Source: Gemmatimonadota bacterium
GTDB taxonomy: Bacteria > Gemmatimonadota > Gemmatimonadetes > Gemmatimonadales > Gemmatimonadaceae
Direction: 5' to 3'
Assembly (NCBI GenBank): GCA_016712265.1
Contig: JADJRJ010000027.1
Span: 124,001-188,000, forward strand
DNA length: 64,000 bases
Part shown: piece after piece, positions 1-9,821 of the stretch
Layout: each line of letters begins with the position of its first letter
Numbering within the stretch: position 1 is the stretch's first letter
The notes under the pieces: generated by a model
What the model saw: the letters and a program-made list of their open reading frames with translations, nothing else
What the model was told of the DNA's origin: nothing
The model's database searches: none
Position numbers and translations under genes: made by a program

Positions 1-201
1 CACTGGTCCGGCGTCCGACTGTACGGTCCTCCACTGGCGCTGTTTCAGGACGCCAGACAACCGCGCTAACCATTCCGCAGTGACGAGCTCGCGGCTCCCG
101 GAGTCGAGCCGGCGCCTAACGCCGCCCGATGGAATTCCCGTACCTCATGCCTCCGATCACCGGACACACCGGCCGGCCCGACCGCCCGCGTACACGCGCG
201 C
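1..201. other. left edge, no gene seen
   Basis: No reading frame here has recognisable protein features. The stretch lies downstream of the DUF2089 gene, which ends at 202, and may hold its transcription end. I see no convincing terminator hairpin. Confidence 0.4.
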
Positions 202-597
202 TCAGCCGCGCCGGCGCCGCAGTTGGTCGATCGCCTTTGTCGCGTCGATCTGTCCCGAGGCCAATCCGTCCAGTACCTCGTCCACGCTCGCCGCTGGCGA
301 CGGGTCGGACGCGACGTCGTCGTCCGCTCCTCCCATGGCTTGCACGATCTCGTCAAGCCGCGCGCGGGCCGTGTTGTAGGCGATGCCGACGTCGGCGGCG
401 AGGCGCTGCACGTTGGTGCGATGCTTCACCAGCAAGCCGACAAAGTCGAGTTGCTCACGCGTCAGGCGACCCACCCAGCCCAGGTCGAACCGACCCTCGA
501 ACACGGTCCCGGTGTCTGGGTTCTCGAGGCGTGTGACGATGAGCCGGCCACCGTCGAAAGGATCGCGTGGCGGGACGGGCAGCAGTCGACGCGTCAT
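202..597 (-). CDS. DUF2089-family DNA-binding protein
   Basis: A 131-residue protein. Residues 45-90 carry the DUF2089 signature: LTREQLDFV, then a helix-turn-helix around 61-84 containing GIAYNTARARLDEI. The C-terminal 105-127 is a short SHOCT-like helical hairpin (VDEVLDGLASGQIDATKAID), a module also present in the upstream partner. Members of this family are small predicted transcription factors, often next to SHOCT/YvlB-like envelope-stress genes. Its ATG overlaps the stop of the upstream gene by 4 bp, so the two are translationally coupled. The target genes are unknown. Confidence 0.8.
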   Translation of the reverse strand: MTRRLLPVPPRDPFDGGRLIVTRLENPDTGTVFEGRFDLGWVGRLTREQLDFVGLLVKHRTNVQRLAADVGIAYNTARARLDEIVQAMGGADDDVASDPSPAASVDEVLDGLASGQIDATKAIDQLRRRRG

Positions 598-1010
598 TCG
601 TCGTCCAGCTCGCCCCGCCGAAACGCTTCGCCGAGCTTCGGGTCGACCGCGTTGTCCGACAGCTCCACGATCTCCTCGACAGTCAGGTCTTCCAGCCCGG
701 CCTCCACCAGGGCGCGGATGTAGTCGGCCTCGACCCCATTCGACGCGAGTTCAACGATGTCCGACACCGACAGGTTGCGCAGTCCGGCTCCGACCAGCGA
801 CCGGACGTAGTCGGCTTCCACGCCGTTGGACGCGAGCTCAACAAGCTCCTCGACGGTCAGTCGCAGTCCGGCCCGATCGCCGGCGGGTCTCGACGCGCGG
901 CGGGACGAGGCGGGCGGTTCCGCAATTGCCCCCAGCAACTCCTCTGCCTGATCGGCGTCTATCGTCCCACTGAGCATCATGTCCAGCACTTGTCTCGTCC
1001 TGGTGGTCAT
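594..1010 (-). CDS. SHOCT-like protein with three internal helical repeats
   Basis: A 138-residue protein. I chose the ATG at 1010 rather than the longer frame because GGAG lies 6-9 bases upstream. Residues 6-28 resemble the SHOCT-like module (QVLDMMLSGTIDADQAEELL). After a charged linker come about three copies of a 29-residue repeat, at roughly 51-78, 80-107 and 109-130, each with the core VELASNGVEADYVR or a variant. Such repeats also occur in regulatory domains of Gemmatimonadota proteins, but I cannot assign a function. It is the first gene of a two-gene operon with the DUF2089 regulator, and is probably a binding or adaptor partner for it. Confidence 0.7.
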   Translation of the reverse strand: MTTRTRQVLDMMLSGTIDADQAEELLGAIAEPPASSRRASRPAGDRAGLRLTVEELVELASNGVEADYVRSLVGAGLRNLSVSDIVELASNGVEADYIRALVEAGLEDLTVEEIVELSDNAVDPKLGEAFRRGELDDE

Positions 1011-1335
1011 ATTTATCTCCGGAATGGCGATATACACCAGCTTATGGGGTAATTTTGCCATCCGCAAGACCCGCTATGCCCCCGGTCCATCGCCAGTCCG
1101 CCTACTTGGGTCGCCGCCCAGCATGATCGAAGGGCCACCATGAGGTCCCCAGGCGCGCCGAATGTGAGCTGAGGGACGCTTTCGCCGGCCGGATCCGCCT
1201 CTCAACCGGAGACGGACGACTCCGCCGGCCGTGCCGCGATCATGAGTCATGCGCCTCTCGAATTCGCTCGCCACATCCGGCTGCTAGCTTCCATGATGTT
1301 GCGGCTCCTGATCATCGCGCAGTTGGCCGACATCA
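1011..1335. other. intergenic region between divergent units
   Basis: It holds the promoter region of the DUF2089/SHOCT operon on the minus strand; a weak -10-like TATATC lies about 20 bases before that start. It probably also holds the damaged 5' end of the barrel-protein remnant on the plus strand. The plus frame of that remnant is closed by stops at 1285 and 1294. Nothing else is recognisable. Confidence 0.4.
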
Positions 1336-2464
1336 ATGCGGGAAGTGGAACGGAACGCGGTCGCGATCCTCCAGATTTCCCGCTTTCGCGTCGCGCGCCT
1401 GGTGGATGCGGTTCATGTCAGCCGCGTGGAGGGTCTCTACACCGGGTGGGGAGTCGAGCACCGGTCGATCCGACAGCTGGGTCGCCTGGCGCTGCGGGGC
1501 AACGCCGGCTGGGCGTGGAGCGAGCACGCCGCACGTGGACGCGCGAGCGCCGAGCTCACCAGGGGCAGCTGGACCTTCGTGGCCCGTGGTGCCCGCACGC
1601 TCGATGTCACCAACGACTTTCGCACGGCGCGCGACAGCGGCGCAACGCTCAGCGCCCTCTTCACGGTGGACAACTACGACTACGTCGACCGACGACTTGC
1701 GTCAGTTGGCCTCGCGCGTCACTTCGGCCAGGGGCAACATGCCTGGCGCCTCGAGGTCGGTCCCGCTCACGATGCGGGAGTCGCACGCAACCTCCGGCAG
1801 GGGGTCTTCCCGCGCGACTCGGCGTTCCGCGAGAATCGGGTGGTGCGCGAGGGCGGCTAACTGGCGCACCTGGAGCGCCCTCGAGCTGCACGCCGCGGTC
1901 GCCACATCGCCGACACGCACCGGCGTCGGCGCCATGATCTCGGCGGAGCATGCCATCGGCACGCTGGACTACGCCCGGCTCGAAGGACGTGTCATCGGGC
2001 GCCGGATTCGTGGTCCACTTACCCTCGCCGGGCGCCTCGATGTCGGCGTCGTGGCGGGAGGCGCTCGTCCGCCACAGCAACTGTACGAGCTTGGTCGCAA
2101 CCAGGGGCTGCAGGCGTATGGCTACAAGGAGTTTGCCGGCGATCGCGCCGCGGTCGGGCGGACGCTCGCGCTGGTTCGCGTGCCGATGCTCCAGTCGCGA
2201 CTGCCGATCAAGCGCTGGTTCATCCCCGCTCCGACGCCGGCCGTGGCCGTTGGCCTGCAGGGCGCCTGGTCGGCGCTGAGCGGCCCGGACGCCCGGCGGG
2301 CCAACCAAGAGCTGTGGCAGCCGCTTCGGGCTCCGACGGACGGGATCAGGACATCGGTCACGCTGGGGATGCGCTTCTTCGGTGGGGCGGTCGGTCTCGG
2401 GACCGCCCGGGCGCTGGACCGCGGACCATGGAGGTTGAGCGTTGAGTTCGGTCAGCCGCTCTGA
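1336..2464 (+). pseudogene. outer-membrane beta-barrel protein remnant, frameshifted
   Basis: Two overlapping frames make one protein. The first runs 1336-1860 and the second continues to 2464, with a one-base shift near 1850-1858. Joined, they give about 375 residues of alternating hydrophobic strands with a motif like SRVEGLYTGWGVE near the start. That motif resembles barrel domains of DUF5686/BamA-like surface proteins of Bacteroidota and relatives. The protein ends with an aromatic-poor strand, LSVEFGQPL. The N-terminal plug or POTRA-like part is missing, because stops close the frame upstream of 1336. It is either a decayed gene or one damaged by an indel plus a 5' truncation. Family assignment is tentative. 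Confidence 0.5.
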
Positions 2465-2482
2465 CGCGGTTGGGCCAACGAC

Positions 2483-3574
2483 CTAGCGAAGGCAGGCGCC
2501 GGCCGGCGAGAGTGGCGGCGGCCGCCGGCTCGTCAGGCGCCAGACGCCTTGGTCCACCAGCGTCGCCATCCCGAGCGTGACCCGGCAGGTGGGATCGCGC
2601 CGTCGCGGGACCACGTGCACGAGGTCGAAGAGTGCCGCCGACGCACGCCGCAGCGCGTGATGGCTCCCAAATATGCGTTGCAGCTGGCTCTCGGCGGCCT
2701 GCCCCTCCGTGACGTCGACCATCTCCACCCCCGCCGGCGCTGTTACCGGCCCACGGATCAGCCCGGCCCGCTCGCTGCCGTTGGAGGCCCGGGACAACGC
2801 CAGCATCCGGTCATCAGAGGAGGCGTAGACGATGACGCGGCCTGCCATCCGTCGCGCAGCCGGAAGCACGAGGTCCCGGAAACGCCACACTTCCACGTCG
2901 GGTGCGAAGAACGCGATGGCCCGGAGTGGATCTCGCACCAGGGCCGCTTGCAGGTCCGGGTCTCCAGCCAGCGACTCGCCCACGAGTTGCGATCCCATGG
3001 AGTGAGCCACCAGGAGCATGCGATGGCCGCCGATCGCCGGCAGCAGGTCACGCAGGGTGCGTGAGAACGCCGGGCGACTCTCGACGGCCGCCGCCGAATC
3101 GTCGCGATAGGACCTGGAGAAGATCTGGCCCGCGCTTGGCCAGGTGACGCCGGACCCTCTCGCGGGCCAGCAGAACACGACCCACGGCACAGGAGAACGC
3201 GAACGGACCTGGGCTTGTGCGGCATGCTCCCACGCTTCATGCAGTGAGGTCCCAAACCCATGCACGTAGAGGATCAGGAGCGAATCCCCGGTAGGCGCGC
3301 TCCCCGTGCGCGCGCGCAGTTGCTCCACGAACACCTCCCGGGTGAGGCGCACGGAGTCTGCCACCGTGATCTCGACCGCGCCGCCCAGCACATCGTCCGA
3401 TTGGACGACACTGACCACGAACCCATACTCGAGCGAGTCCGCCAGGCGACGTGTATCGCGACCCTCCTCCCGTGCACGCACCGAGACATACCAGAGCGTG
3501 TCGACAGGGGACCGCGCGATCGCGGGAACGGCAGGCCGCCGTGAGCAGCACGGCGGGACCAGCGGCACGAGCAT
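2483..3574 (-). CDS. DUF900-type alpha/beta hydrolase, probable lipoprotein
   Basis: About 363 residues from the ATG at 3574; the true start may lie slightly upstream, before 3649. The N-terminus is a hydrophobic stretch with cysteines (MLVPLVPPCC) that could be a lipoprotein signal. The core shows the DUF900 pattern: LYVHGFGTSLHEAW (oxyanion strand), VVFCWPARGSG, then the nucleophile elbow AHSMGSQ. A FFAPDVE strand supplies the acid region. The family contains predicted serine esterases or lipases of unknown substrate. It follows the phospholipase D-like gene on the same strand, so the two may act on envelope lipids. The long frame extending upstream to 4033 belongs to the neighbour, read through a frameshift. 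Confidence 0.65.
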   Translation of the reverse strand: MLVPLVPPCCSRRPAVPAIARSPVDTLWYVSVRAREEGRDTRRLADSLEYGFVVSVVQSDDVLGGAVEITVADSVRLTREVFVEQLRARTGSAPTGDSLLILYVHGFGTSLHEAWEHAAQAQVRSRSPVPWVVFCWPARGSGVTWPSAGQIFSRSYRDDSAAAVESRPAFSRTLRDLLPAIGGHRMLLVAHSMGSQLVGESLAGDPDLQAALVRDPLRAIAFFAPDVEVWRFRDLVLPAARRMAGRVIVYASSDDRMLALSRASNGSERAGLIRGPVTAPAGVEMVDVTEGQAAESQLQRIFGSHHALRRASAALFDLVHVVPRRRDPTCRVTLGMATLVDQGVWRLTSRRPPPLSPAGACLR

Positions 3575-3648
3575 GGCAAGAACCGCGGCGACGAACCTGC
3601 CAACACGTGGCAGCGCCCCGCGCGCGTGCCTCCGGTCCGGTGCTCGGG

Positions 3649-6587
3649 TCAGAATGAGAGCTTGAACCAGTGGGCCAGTCGCGTCTTGATCGACGAGTGG
3701 CGCGGCAGGAACGCATACACCTGCGAGGGTTCGTCGAGCCACCAGCTCTGTCCAATAAGGGCGCTCCGCGGCCTGGAGTTCGTCGTGCCAGCGCTGCAGC
3801 ACCTCACCACCCACATCGCGCATCGCCTCCGGATAGTCCTGGAAGGTCGCATTGACCGCCGACCGACGTTGCACCTGCGCCAGCCGGAGCTGGGCGAACT
3901 CCGCGCTCAGCTCCGCCCAGTCGGCGCGGGCAAACAGGGTCCAGGCCTCGCGCGACGCGAAGAAGTTGGCCTTCATGTGCAACTGCGACGTGGCCACCGA
4001 CTCGAAATCGCGCGTGCTGTCGGGCGATGCCACGAGGCGGACGGTGCTCGCGGTGCGCGCGAGTCCGCCGTAGACGTCCGGCGGAAAGGCAAAGAGGTCC
4101 TGCAGCCACGGTTGCTGCTCGAAGGTTTCCTTGACCGCACGCGTCTTGCCTGCGATGTCGGTTACCCGAAGATTGCTGGCAAAGATCCCGATCTTGAGGA
4201 GCCCGCCGCTCCCTGGATCTCATCGGCCAGGGTGCGGCCCGCCGCGAGCAGGCGCCACAGCAATTCCCGCCCGCGGATGATCGAACCGAACGCCCGTGCC
4301 GGGGCATTGTCAAGCGCAGGCGCGATCACCATCACGCGCACGCCGCGCAACGACCCCCCGAGAAGGGCCGCGCCCCAGAACGAACTATTCCACAGCGCAT
4401 CGGGAATCGTGATGACGGACCCGGGAGGCATCAAGGTGTACAGCATGGCCTTGGCGATGTTGACGCCCTTCGCGTCCAACCCGGTGCCGTTCTGCAGCTG
4501 CATGGCCCGCCGTGGCCCACCATTCCGTTCCACGGCCCGCTGCACCGTGGCGTCGTAGTCGGCCGCACGGGGGGCGCGGCTGCAGCACCGCCGTCATGCG
4601 CGCGTTGGAGATCCCTTGCTTGAGCAGGACGTCGCGTGCCGCGGCCTTGAGCCCCAGCACCGCGGGTCCGCGTACGAGGATTGAACGGTCCTCCCACGAC
4701 AGGTTCGCGTAGTGCTCCCCGATGCCGGCCCCGGTGAAGATGGCCTCGCCGCGGTAGGGATCCTCTTCCGACAGGTCGTAGAACACGATCTTGCGGTGAT
4801 CGCGCATCCAGGCATCGGGAACCGGGAACCACGCGGCGACCTTCCAGCTCCAGAAGCTCGGATCAGCCGAGTTGGTGATGTTGACATGCACCTTCACCAT
4901 GGCGCGCAGCCAGTCTTCCCCGTACTGCTTCCGTTGGACGGTGAGCAGCGTCGACGCGCGAATCGCGGCACGCAGCGAGTCCTGCGCCGCACGCAGCGAG
5001 TCCTCCCAGGCCTTGAAGCGTGGGGGAAGGCGAACCTCGTGGCGCGTCGGATCCTCCAGCAGGCTCATCCACAGGCGCGCCTTGTTGACGTTGTAGAACC
5101 ACTCGTCGAAGAGGATGAGATAGACCGGGAAGGTCCCCGTGCTGTCGTACGCGCGGACACGCGCCGTGAGCGCCGCCAGGTAGGACCCCAACACGTGGCG
5201 GAAGCTCATTTCGTCGGGGTCGCCCTGAGCATCGATCCCGCGAAAATCGTGCGTCAGCAGGACGTGATAGTCCTTCGCCTCGCGAATCGTGCGACTCAAG
5301 TGATACTGGAACTGGTCATTGATGAGGTAGAGGGCGACGTTCCCCTCGGTGAACGGCTCGCGGGTCGCCTCGGCCACCAGGGCGTCGATCTCCGCCTGCG
5401 TGTCGTGCTGCTCGGGGCGGAGGGCCATCTGGAGGGGAATCCAGACGAGCCGGGGAGTCTCTCCACTCGCGACGTGCCACCGCGCGCGCGGATTCCACCA
5501 TCTCGAGGTACGCGGAAAAGACCGCCAGTGACGTCTCCGCCTGCGAACGCGACACCTTCGCATCCACCAGCAGCCACTGGAGGAAGCGTCCGCGGGCGAG
5601 GACCGCATACTCGCGGGTGGTGTCGTGCAGCTTGATCTGGCCAAACAGCCGATTGTAGGGCAGGATGATCTCGCGCAGCAGGATCTCGCGCGCCTGTTGC
5701 GCCGTCGCGTGGCCGCGAGCAGTTGCACCGTCGGTCGCGGAATCACTCGGGGCAAGGGCGAGGGAGAACGCACGGTCGATCGCGGCGTGAAGTCGGCGCG
5801 TCTCGTCCTCGAGGGTCCGACGGCCGCCCCGGTCAGCGGTGACGATGAACCGCTTGAGCGAATCGAGTCGGGCCAGCACCGCAGCATCGCTGGCGGCGCC
5901 TCCCGCGCCGAGGTGGTCGAGCCATGGCACCGTGAGTTGGCCGATGGCGAGCGTGGCATCGCGGGCAGTGGCGAGCAGCGTGCGCAGCTCCGCCGGCACG
6001 GCAGGAATCGGCGCCTCCGGCGGAGGCGGCGCCTTGAGCCTGATGTGATCTTCCTGTGGACGATTGGATCCCACGGGGATGCGCCGGAACACCGGCTTCT
6101 CGACGCCGATCATCAGCGTCGGCCGCCGCCCCGGGAGGATGTCGGCGCGGAGCACGCTGGCATTGCCCGAGATGCCACCGCGGCGGACGGGGTGCACGTA
6201 CGTGAGCACCGGGCGTACCACCCCGGCATGCACGTTGTAGTCAGCGCCAAACGCGATCCCGGAGATCGGGGACATGAAGCGGAGGCGGAGGCCGGCATTG
6301 ATCTTTGTATCGAAGGCGCCGCTGTAGCCCTCGAGCTGCAGGCCGCCAAGCCCGAGGACGGGATTCAGCAGTTCGCGATAGACGCCCGCCCGTCCTTCGG
6401 CCAATCCGGAAAAGCGGTCGTCACGGTGTCCGAGGCCGACGGATCCCCCAAGCGTCCATTGCCACGTGTCGGGCTGGCCGAGGGAGGTCGTCTGGCCGCC
6501 GTTTGCGGGGAGGCGCTGCTGCGCCTCGGCGGGGCCGCGGGCCAGGCAGAGGCCGGTTAACATGGTGAGGCCCAACGCGCACCGCAC
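3649..6587 (-). pseudogene. phospholipase D-like protein with barrel-like N-terminus, multiply frameshifted
   Basis: A GTG start at 6587 is backed by a strong GGAGGTGA five bases upstream and followed by a signal peptide. Residues to about 180 look like outer-membrane strands. The rest is PLD-like. The first HKD motif is intact (HRKIVFYD, followed by EAIFTGAGIGEHYA, near 4760-4800). The second (HMKANFFA, near 3980) keeps H and K but lacks the Asp. The frame changes four times, near 5485 (CG run), 4570 (six-base G run), 4200 and 3740. The reading then ends with KTRLAHWFKLSF at 3649. Substrate could be phospholipid or another phosphodiester. The runs at two of the break points suggest sequencing error rather than decay. 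Confidence 0.6.
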
Positions 6588-6768
6588 AGGTCACCTCCGA
6601 CCGTGGGACATCGCTACGCCACAATGGCACTCCGGTGGCGGGGCATGATAACGCTCTTTTGGGGTCGCGTCCACCAGCGGGGGGGGCGTGTGGTCGGCCG
6701 CCGAGGCGCGAGGGTGCCAGGCCGCGCAAGCCTAAAATACGATGGCGCGCCCTCTGCCTGACCGTCAG

Positions 6769-7800
6769 CTACGGGAGGTTCACCCCCGGGAGCCCAGCCG
6801 CGCGCAGCAGGAGCGACAATTGCCCCGCATGGGGCAGGTCGTGGTCCAGGAGCCCCCACACCACCCGCATTCGAGCCTCGTCCCCCGCAGGGACTTCATC
6901 GGTCGGTGCGCCGCGTGTGAGGCATGCGACGATGACCTGCCAGGTCACCTCGAGCCCTCTGACGATCTCCTCGGCGGTCGGCATGGGCACACGGGCCTCG
7001 TCCCAGCGAAGGTAGGGCGCGACGGACCCAGCCGCGTCGCCGAGCGTACGGTGAAGATGCAGCGCTCTCCCAAAGACGATGTGCTGGGCGATCTCGCCCG
7101 GCGTGCGCCGGCCGGGGAGCGCTCGCTGCTGCAACTGCTCGGCCGTCAGCGGCGCCACGGCACGCTTGAGGGCCTCCTGGTAGTCCAGCCAACTCTCGAA
7201 GGCGCGGCCTTCTGCGACGACCGCTCGGATCATTGAGCCGGTGCCGGCTAGCGTCCCGTCCCGGCCAGCTGAATCCGGCACGTACGTCAGGCAGATCACG
7301 TCCTCCGGCATCCGTTCGCTGGCCGCGAGGCGTAATGGCGGCCGAGGGCCGGCAAAGAACGGCGTGCCACCACCCGCCACGACCGGATGCAGGTAGATGC
7401 GGTATTCATCAATCAGGCCGAGATTCACGATGCTGTGCGCCAGGGTCGGTCCGGACAGATCGATCTCGCCCACCAGCCGCTCCTTGAGCCCGCGGATGAC
7501 CCCCTCGACGTCGTTCGCGACGAGTGTGGCGTTGGGCCCGACCGACCTCAACGAACGCGACACCACCCACTTTGGCTGCGCGCGCCACGCGGCGGCGAAT
7601 TCGCGTTCTGCCGCCCCCCAGTCGGCCTGGTCGTCGTCCCAGTATCGCATCACCTCGTACATCCCGCGACCATACACACTGCCAGCCAGCCCACGCACCT
7701 GCTCAATGAAATGCCGAAACAGCAGGGGGCCCGGCGCGAACGCCGTATGGTCGACGAAGCCGTCCAGCGATTGGTTCAATCCAAAGACGAGCTTCGCCAC
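6769..7800 (-). CDS. DHFR/RibD-C domain protein fused to a DinB domain
   Basis: 343 residues from the GTG at 7800, which has AGGA 8-11 bases upstream. Residues 1-185 are a RibD C-terminal / dihydrofolate-reductase-like domain: KLVFGLNQSLDGFVD, EIDLSGPTLAHS, PVVAGGGTPFF, ending in ICLTYVP. After a linker of about 15 residues, the remaining 150 residues match the DinB four-helix fold, including ERAL-type helices, PGEIAQHIVFGRALHLHR and DHDLPHAGQLSLLL. DinB proteins are metal-binding helical bundles, some of them thiol transferases. The two domains are usually separate genes; an ATG before the DinB part, at 7234, leaves open a lost stop codon. It follows another DinB gene and rtcB on the same strand. 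Confidence 0.75.
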   Translation of the reverse strand: MAKLVFGLNQSLDGFVDHTAFAPGPLLFRHFIEQVRGLAGSVYGRGMYEVMRYWDDDQADWGAAEREFAAAWRAQPKWVVSRSLRSVGPNATLVANDVEGVIRGLKERLVGEIDLSGPTLAHSIVNLGLIDEYRIYLHPVVAGGGTPFFAGPRPPLRLAASERMPEDVICLTYVPDSAGRDGTLAGTGSMIRAVVAEGRAFESWLDYQEALKRAVAPLTAEQLQQRALPGRRTPGEIAQHIVFGRALHLHRTLGDAAGSVAPYLRWDEARVPMPTAEEIVRGLEVTWQVIVACLTRGAPTDEVPAGDEARMRVVWGLLDHDLPHAGQLSLLLRAAGLPGVNLP

Positions 7801-7828
7801 AAGGTGTTCCTGGTCAGGGTGGAGTCCA

Positions 7829-8446
7829 TCACGTCGCGTGCAGCGGCGTGGCGTCACTGAAGTACTCGCCCCGCCGCCGCGCCACGACGAGGACATGATG
7901 ATGATTGTGATACAGCGTGAACATCAACATCTCGCGCACCGTGAGCTTGCCGAGCAACGGGTGCGGCATCGCGATGTCGTCGACCTGGTGACGCGTCCAC
8001 GCCATCGTCTGCGCCACGAGTCGCTCCACCGCCTCCCGATGCTGCTCCAGGACGTCGCGACGATACGCGTCGGGCTGCCCCGCCACGGCACGCGGCGACG
8101 GGGCAAACCGTCCCGCCTGCCCACCATCCCGCAGGGCGCGATGATACGTCTGCACCAGCACCTCATACCTTCGTGAGACGCGCGCACGTATGGGGAACAC
8201 GACGCGCAGCAACAGCTTGGGCATCGCCATCCCACGCGACACCGCCCGCACCGACTTCGTCAGGTGCCGGACATGATCGGCCGGCGACCAGGACGCCCCG
8301 ATCGGCGCGACAAACTCCTCGTCGGGCATCGCGTTCCAGTACAACGCGCTATCGCCGCACAACCGGCGCAACCCATGCGCCAGCTCGTTCCGGTGGTAGG
8401 CAGGGACCACCACCGGAAGAAGCTGGGCAAGGGACGCGCGTGACAC
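7829..8446 (-). CDS. DinB-family protein
   Basis: About 205 residues from the GTG at 8446, chosen because AAGGA lies just upstream; an ATG at 8476 would overlap rtcB by 26 bp. The C-terminal signature LTVREMLMFTLYHNHHHV, plus an upstream histidine in WSPADHVRHLTKSV, is typical of the DinB superfamily metal site on a four-helix bundle. The family includes bacillithiol or mycothiol S-transferases and stress-induced proteins of unknown activity. It sits immediately downstream of rtcB, and its ribosome binding site is inside the rtcB 3' end, so the two are probably co-translated. Confidence 0.75.
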   Translation of the reverse strand: MSRASLAQLLPVVVPAYHRNELAHGLRRLCGDSALYWNAMPDEEFVAPIGASWSPADHVRHLTKSVRAVSRGMAMPKLLLRVVFPIRARVSRRYEVLVQTYHRALRDGGQAGRFAPSPRAVAGQPDAYRRDVLEQHREAVERLVAQTMAWTRHQVDDIAMPHPLLGKLTVREMLMFTLYHNHHHVLVVARRRGEYFSDATPLHAT

Positions 8447-8450
8447 GTGT

Positions 8451-9671
8451 TCAGTCCTTGTAGGGATCGAATTCATTCGCCCCCGCCATCACGACCACGA
8501 GCGGGCGCAGCGTGTGCTCAATCTCGATCGTTCCGGCCTGGGCCGCGAGCACTTCGGGCAACCGCCGGTATGCCTGCGGCGCCTCGTCGAGCCCACCTCC
8601 CCGCAACACCACCCCTTTCCCCTTCACCCACCCCGCCATCATCTCCGGGCTCACCAGGCCGGGACGCTGCTCCCCGGTCCGACGGTTCCGCCAGCCCGCA
8701 GCGGCCGTCCGGGACATCACGCGCCCCGCACCATGCACGGTCGAGAAGAGCCCGGTCCGCTGAAGCTCCGCCCGCTTGGGATCGTCCGCAATCTCTGCGC
8801 CGCGCACAATCACCGCATCGTCCCCCATTGACCCTCCGACAAATCCCCGCTGTCCCGGGAACGCCGGGGTCGCCCCCTTCCGGACCACGATGAGCGTTTC
8901 CCCATCGTGCTCCTCCTCCCACGCGAAGTTGTGGTGGTTGTGCACCAGCTCAACTTCCACCGCCCCGAGCAACGCCGCCACCTTGCGCGCGACCCACTCC
9001 CGGCCGGCATAGGCGTACTCTCCCGCCAGGCGCATCAACTGCCAGTAATCGTGACCGAGGGGCTCGTCGAGCTTCAGCAGCACCTCGCGCTCCGGGACGC
9101 GTGCATTCCAGGCAGCACCCTGGGCCAGCGCCATGAAGCCGGACGCGATGGTATGGCCGAGTCCCCGCGACCCGAAGTGCACCCCAATCCACAACGCCCC
9201 GGACTCGTCGACAAACAGGTCGACGTAGTGGTTGCCGGACCCGACCGTGCCGAGCTGGGTCCGCGCCTTCTCGCGCAATCCCTGCCGGTAGCGCACATGC
9301 ACCGCATCCCAGGCGGGCGACTCGAAGAGCGGGTGATCCACCGGGGCGTCATCGGCCCGGTTCTTTCGTCCGACGCCAAACGAGATCGTCGCCTGGATCG
9401 CATCGGCGATCCGCTGCAACGTCTGGTGCTGTTCGTCCAGCGTGAAGCCCAGGCTGTCGAGCGTCAGGTCGGTCTTGAGCGCCGCATTGCCGCACGCAAT
9501 GTCAAAGCCGACCCCAACGATCGACACCTGGTTACGGTAAGCTGCCACGCCGCCGATCGGCATGACATACCCCGGATGGCCGTCGGCCATCAGGGCGACT
9601 TTCTCTGCGTGCTGCGCGACGTTCCCCAACTGCTCGAGGGTCCGCGCGTCATGTGCTCCAAAGACTCGCAT
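8451..9671 (-). CDS. rtcB: RtcB-family RNA ligase
   Basis: 406 residues from the ATG at 9671, with AGGAAA about nine bases upstream. RtcB joins 2',3'-cyclic phosphate and 5'-OH RNA ends using GTP and Mn2+, acting in RNA repair. Visible family motifs are GVGFDIACGN (the Asp and Cys metal ligands), GTVGSGNHYVDL, a conserved HNHHNFAWEE, and HGAGRVMSR near the C-terminus (the guanylated histidine). FVGGSMGDDAVIVRG matches the GGSMG nucleotide-binding loop. No archease or RtcA gene is adjacent. The leader carries a terminator-like hairpin, so expression may be controlled by attenuation. Confidence 0.92.
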   Translation of the reverse strand: MRVFGAHDARTLEQLGNVAQHAEKVALMADGHPGYVMPIGGVAAYRNQVSIVGVGFDIACGNAALKTDLTLDSLGFTLDEQHQTLQRIADAIQATISFGVGRKNRADDAPVDHPLFESPAWDAVHVRYRQGLREKARTQLGTVGSGNHYVDLFVDESGALWIGVHFGSRGLGHTIASGFMALAQGAAWNARVPEREVLLKLDEPLGHDYWQLMRLAGEYAYAGREWVARKVAALLGAVEVELVHNHHNFAWEEEHDGETLIVVRKGATPAFPGQRGFVGGSMGDDAVIVRGAEIADDPKRAELQRTGLFSTVHGAGRVMSRTAAAGWRNRRTGEQRPGLVSPEMMAGWVKGKGVVLRGGGLDEAPQAYRRLPEVLAAQAGTIEIEHTLRPLVVVMAGANEFDPYKD

Positions 9672-9755
9672 GAGTGGTTTCCTCGTGATGAATAGTCGCC
9701 GCACCCATGCGGGCACGGCAGGTGATGGCGCCGCCGGCGTCCCGGCGGGAGTGGG

Positions 9756-9821
9756 AAAAACGAGACGCCCCGTCACGGGCGTCGTGACGGGGCGTGGGAA
9801 CCGAACCGCGTGGAACGCGGT
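9756..9821 (-). promoter_or_regulatory. rtcB leader: hairpin plus intrinsic-terminator-like hairpin
   Basis: Reading toward rtcB, a 7-bp perfect hairpin with a 3-base loop (9821-9805) is followed by a 12-bp perfect hairpin (ACGCCCCGTCAC and its complement at 9795-9784 / 9776-9765, 7-base loop). Four bases later comes a run of five T (9760-9756). This is an intrinsic terminator on the minus strand about 85 bases before the rtcB start, with no minus-strand gene upstream that needs terminating. An attenuator is the natural reading. The rest of the gap to 10038 holds nothing recognisable. Confidence 0.55.
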
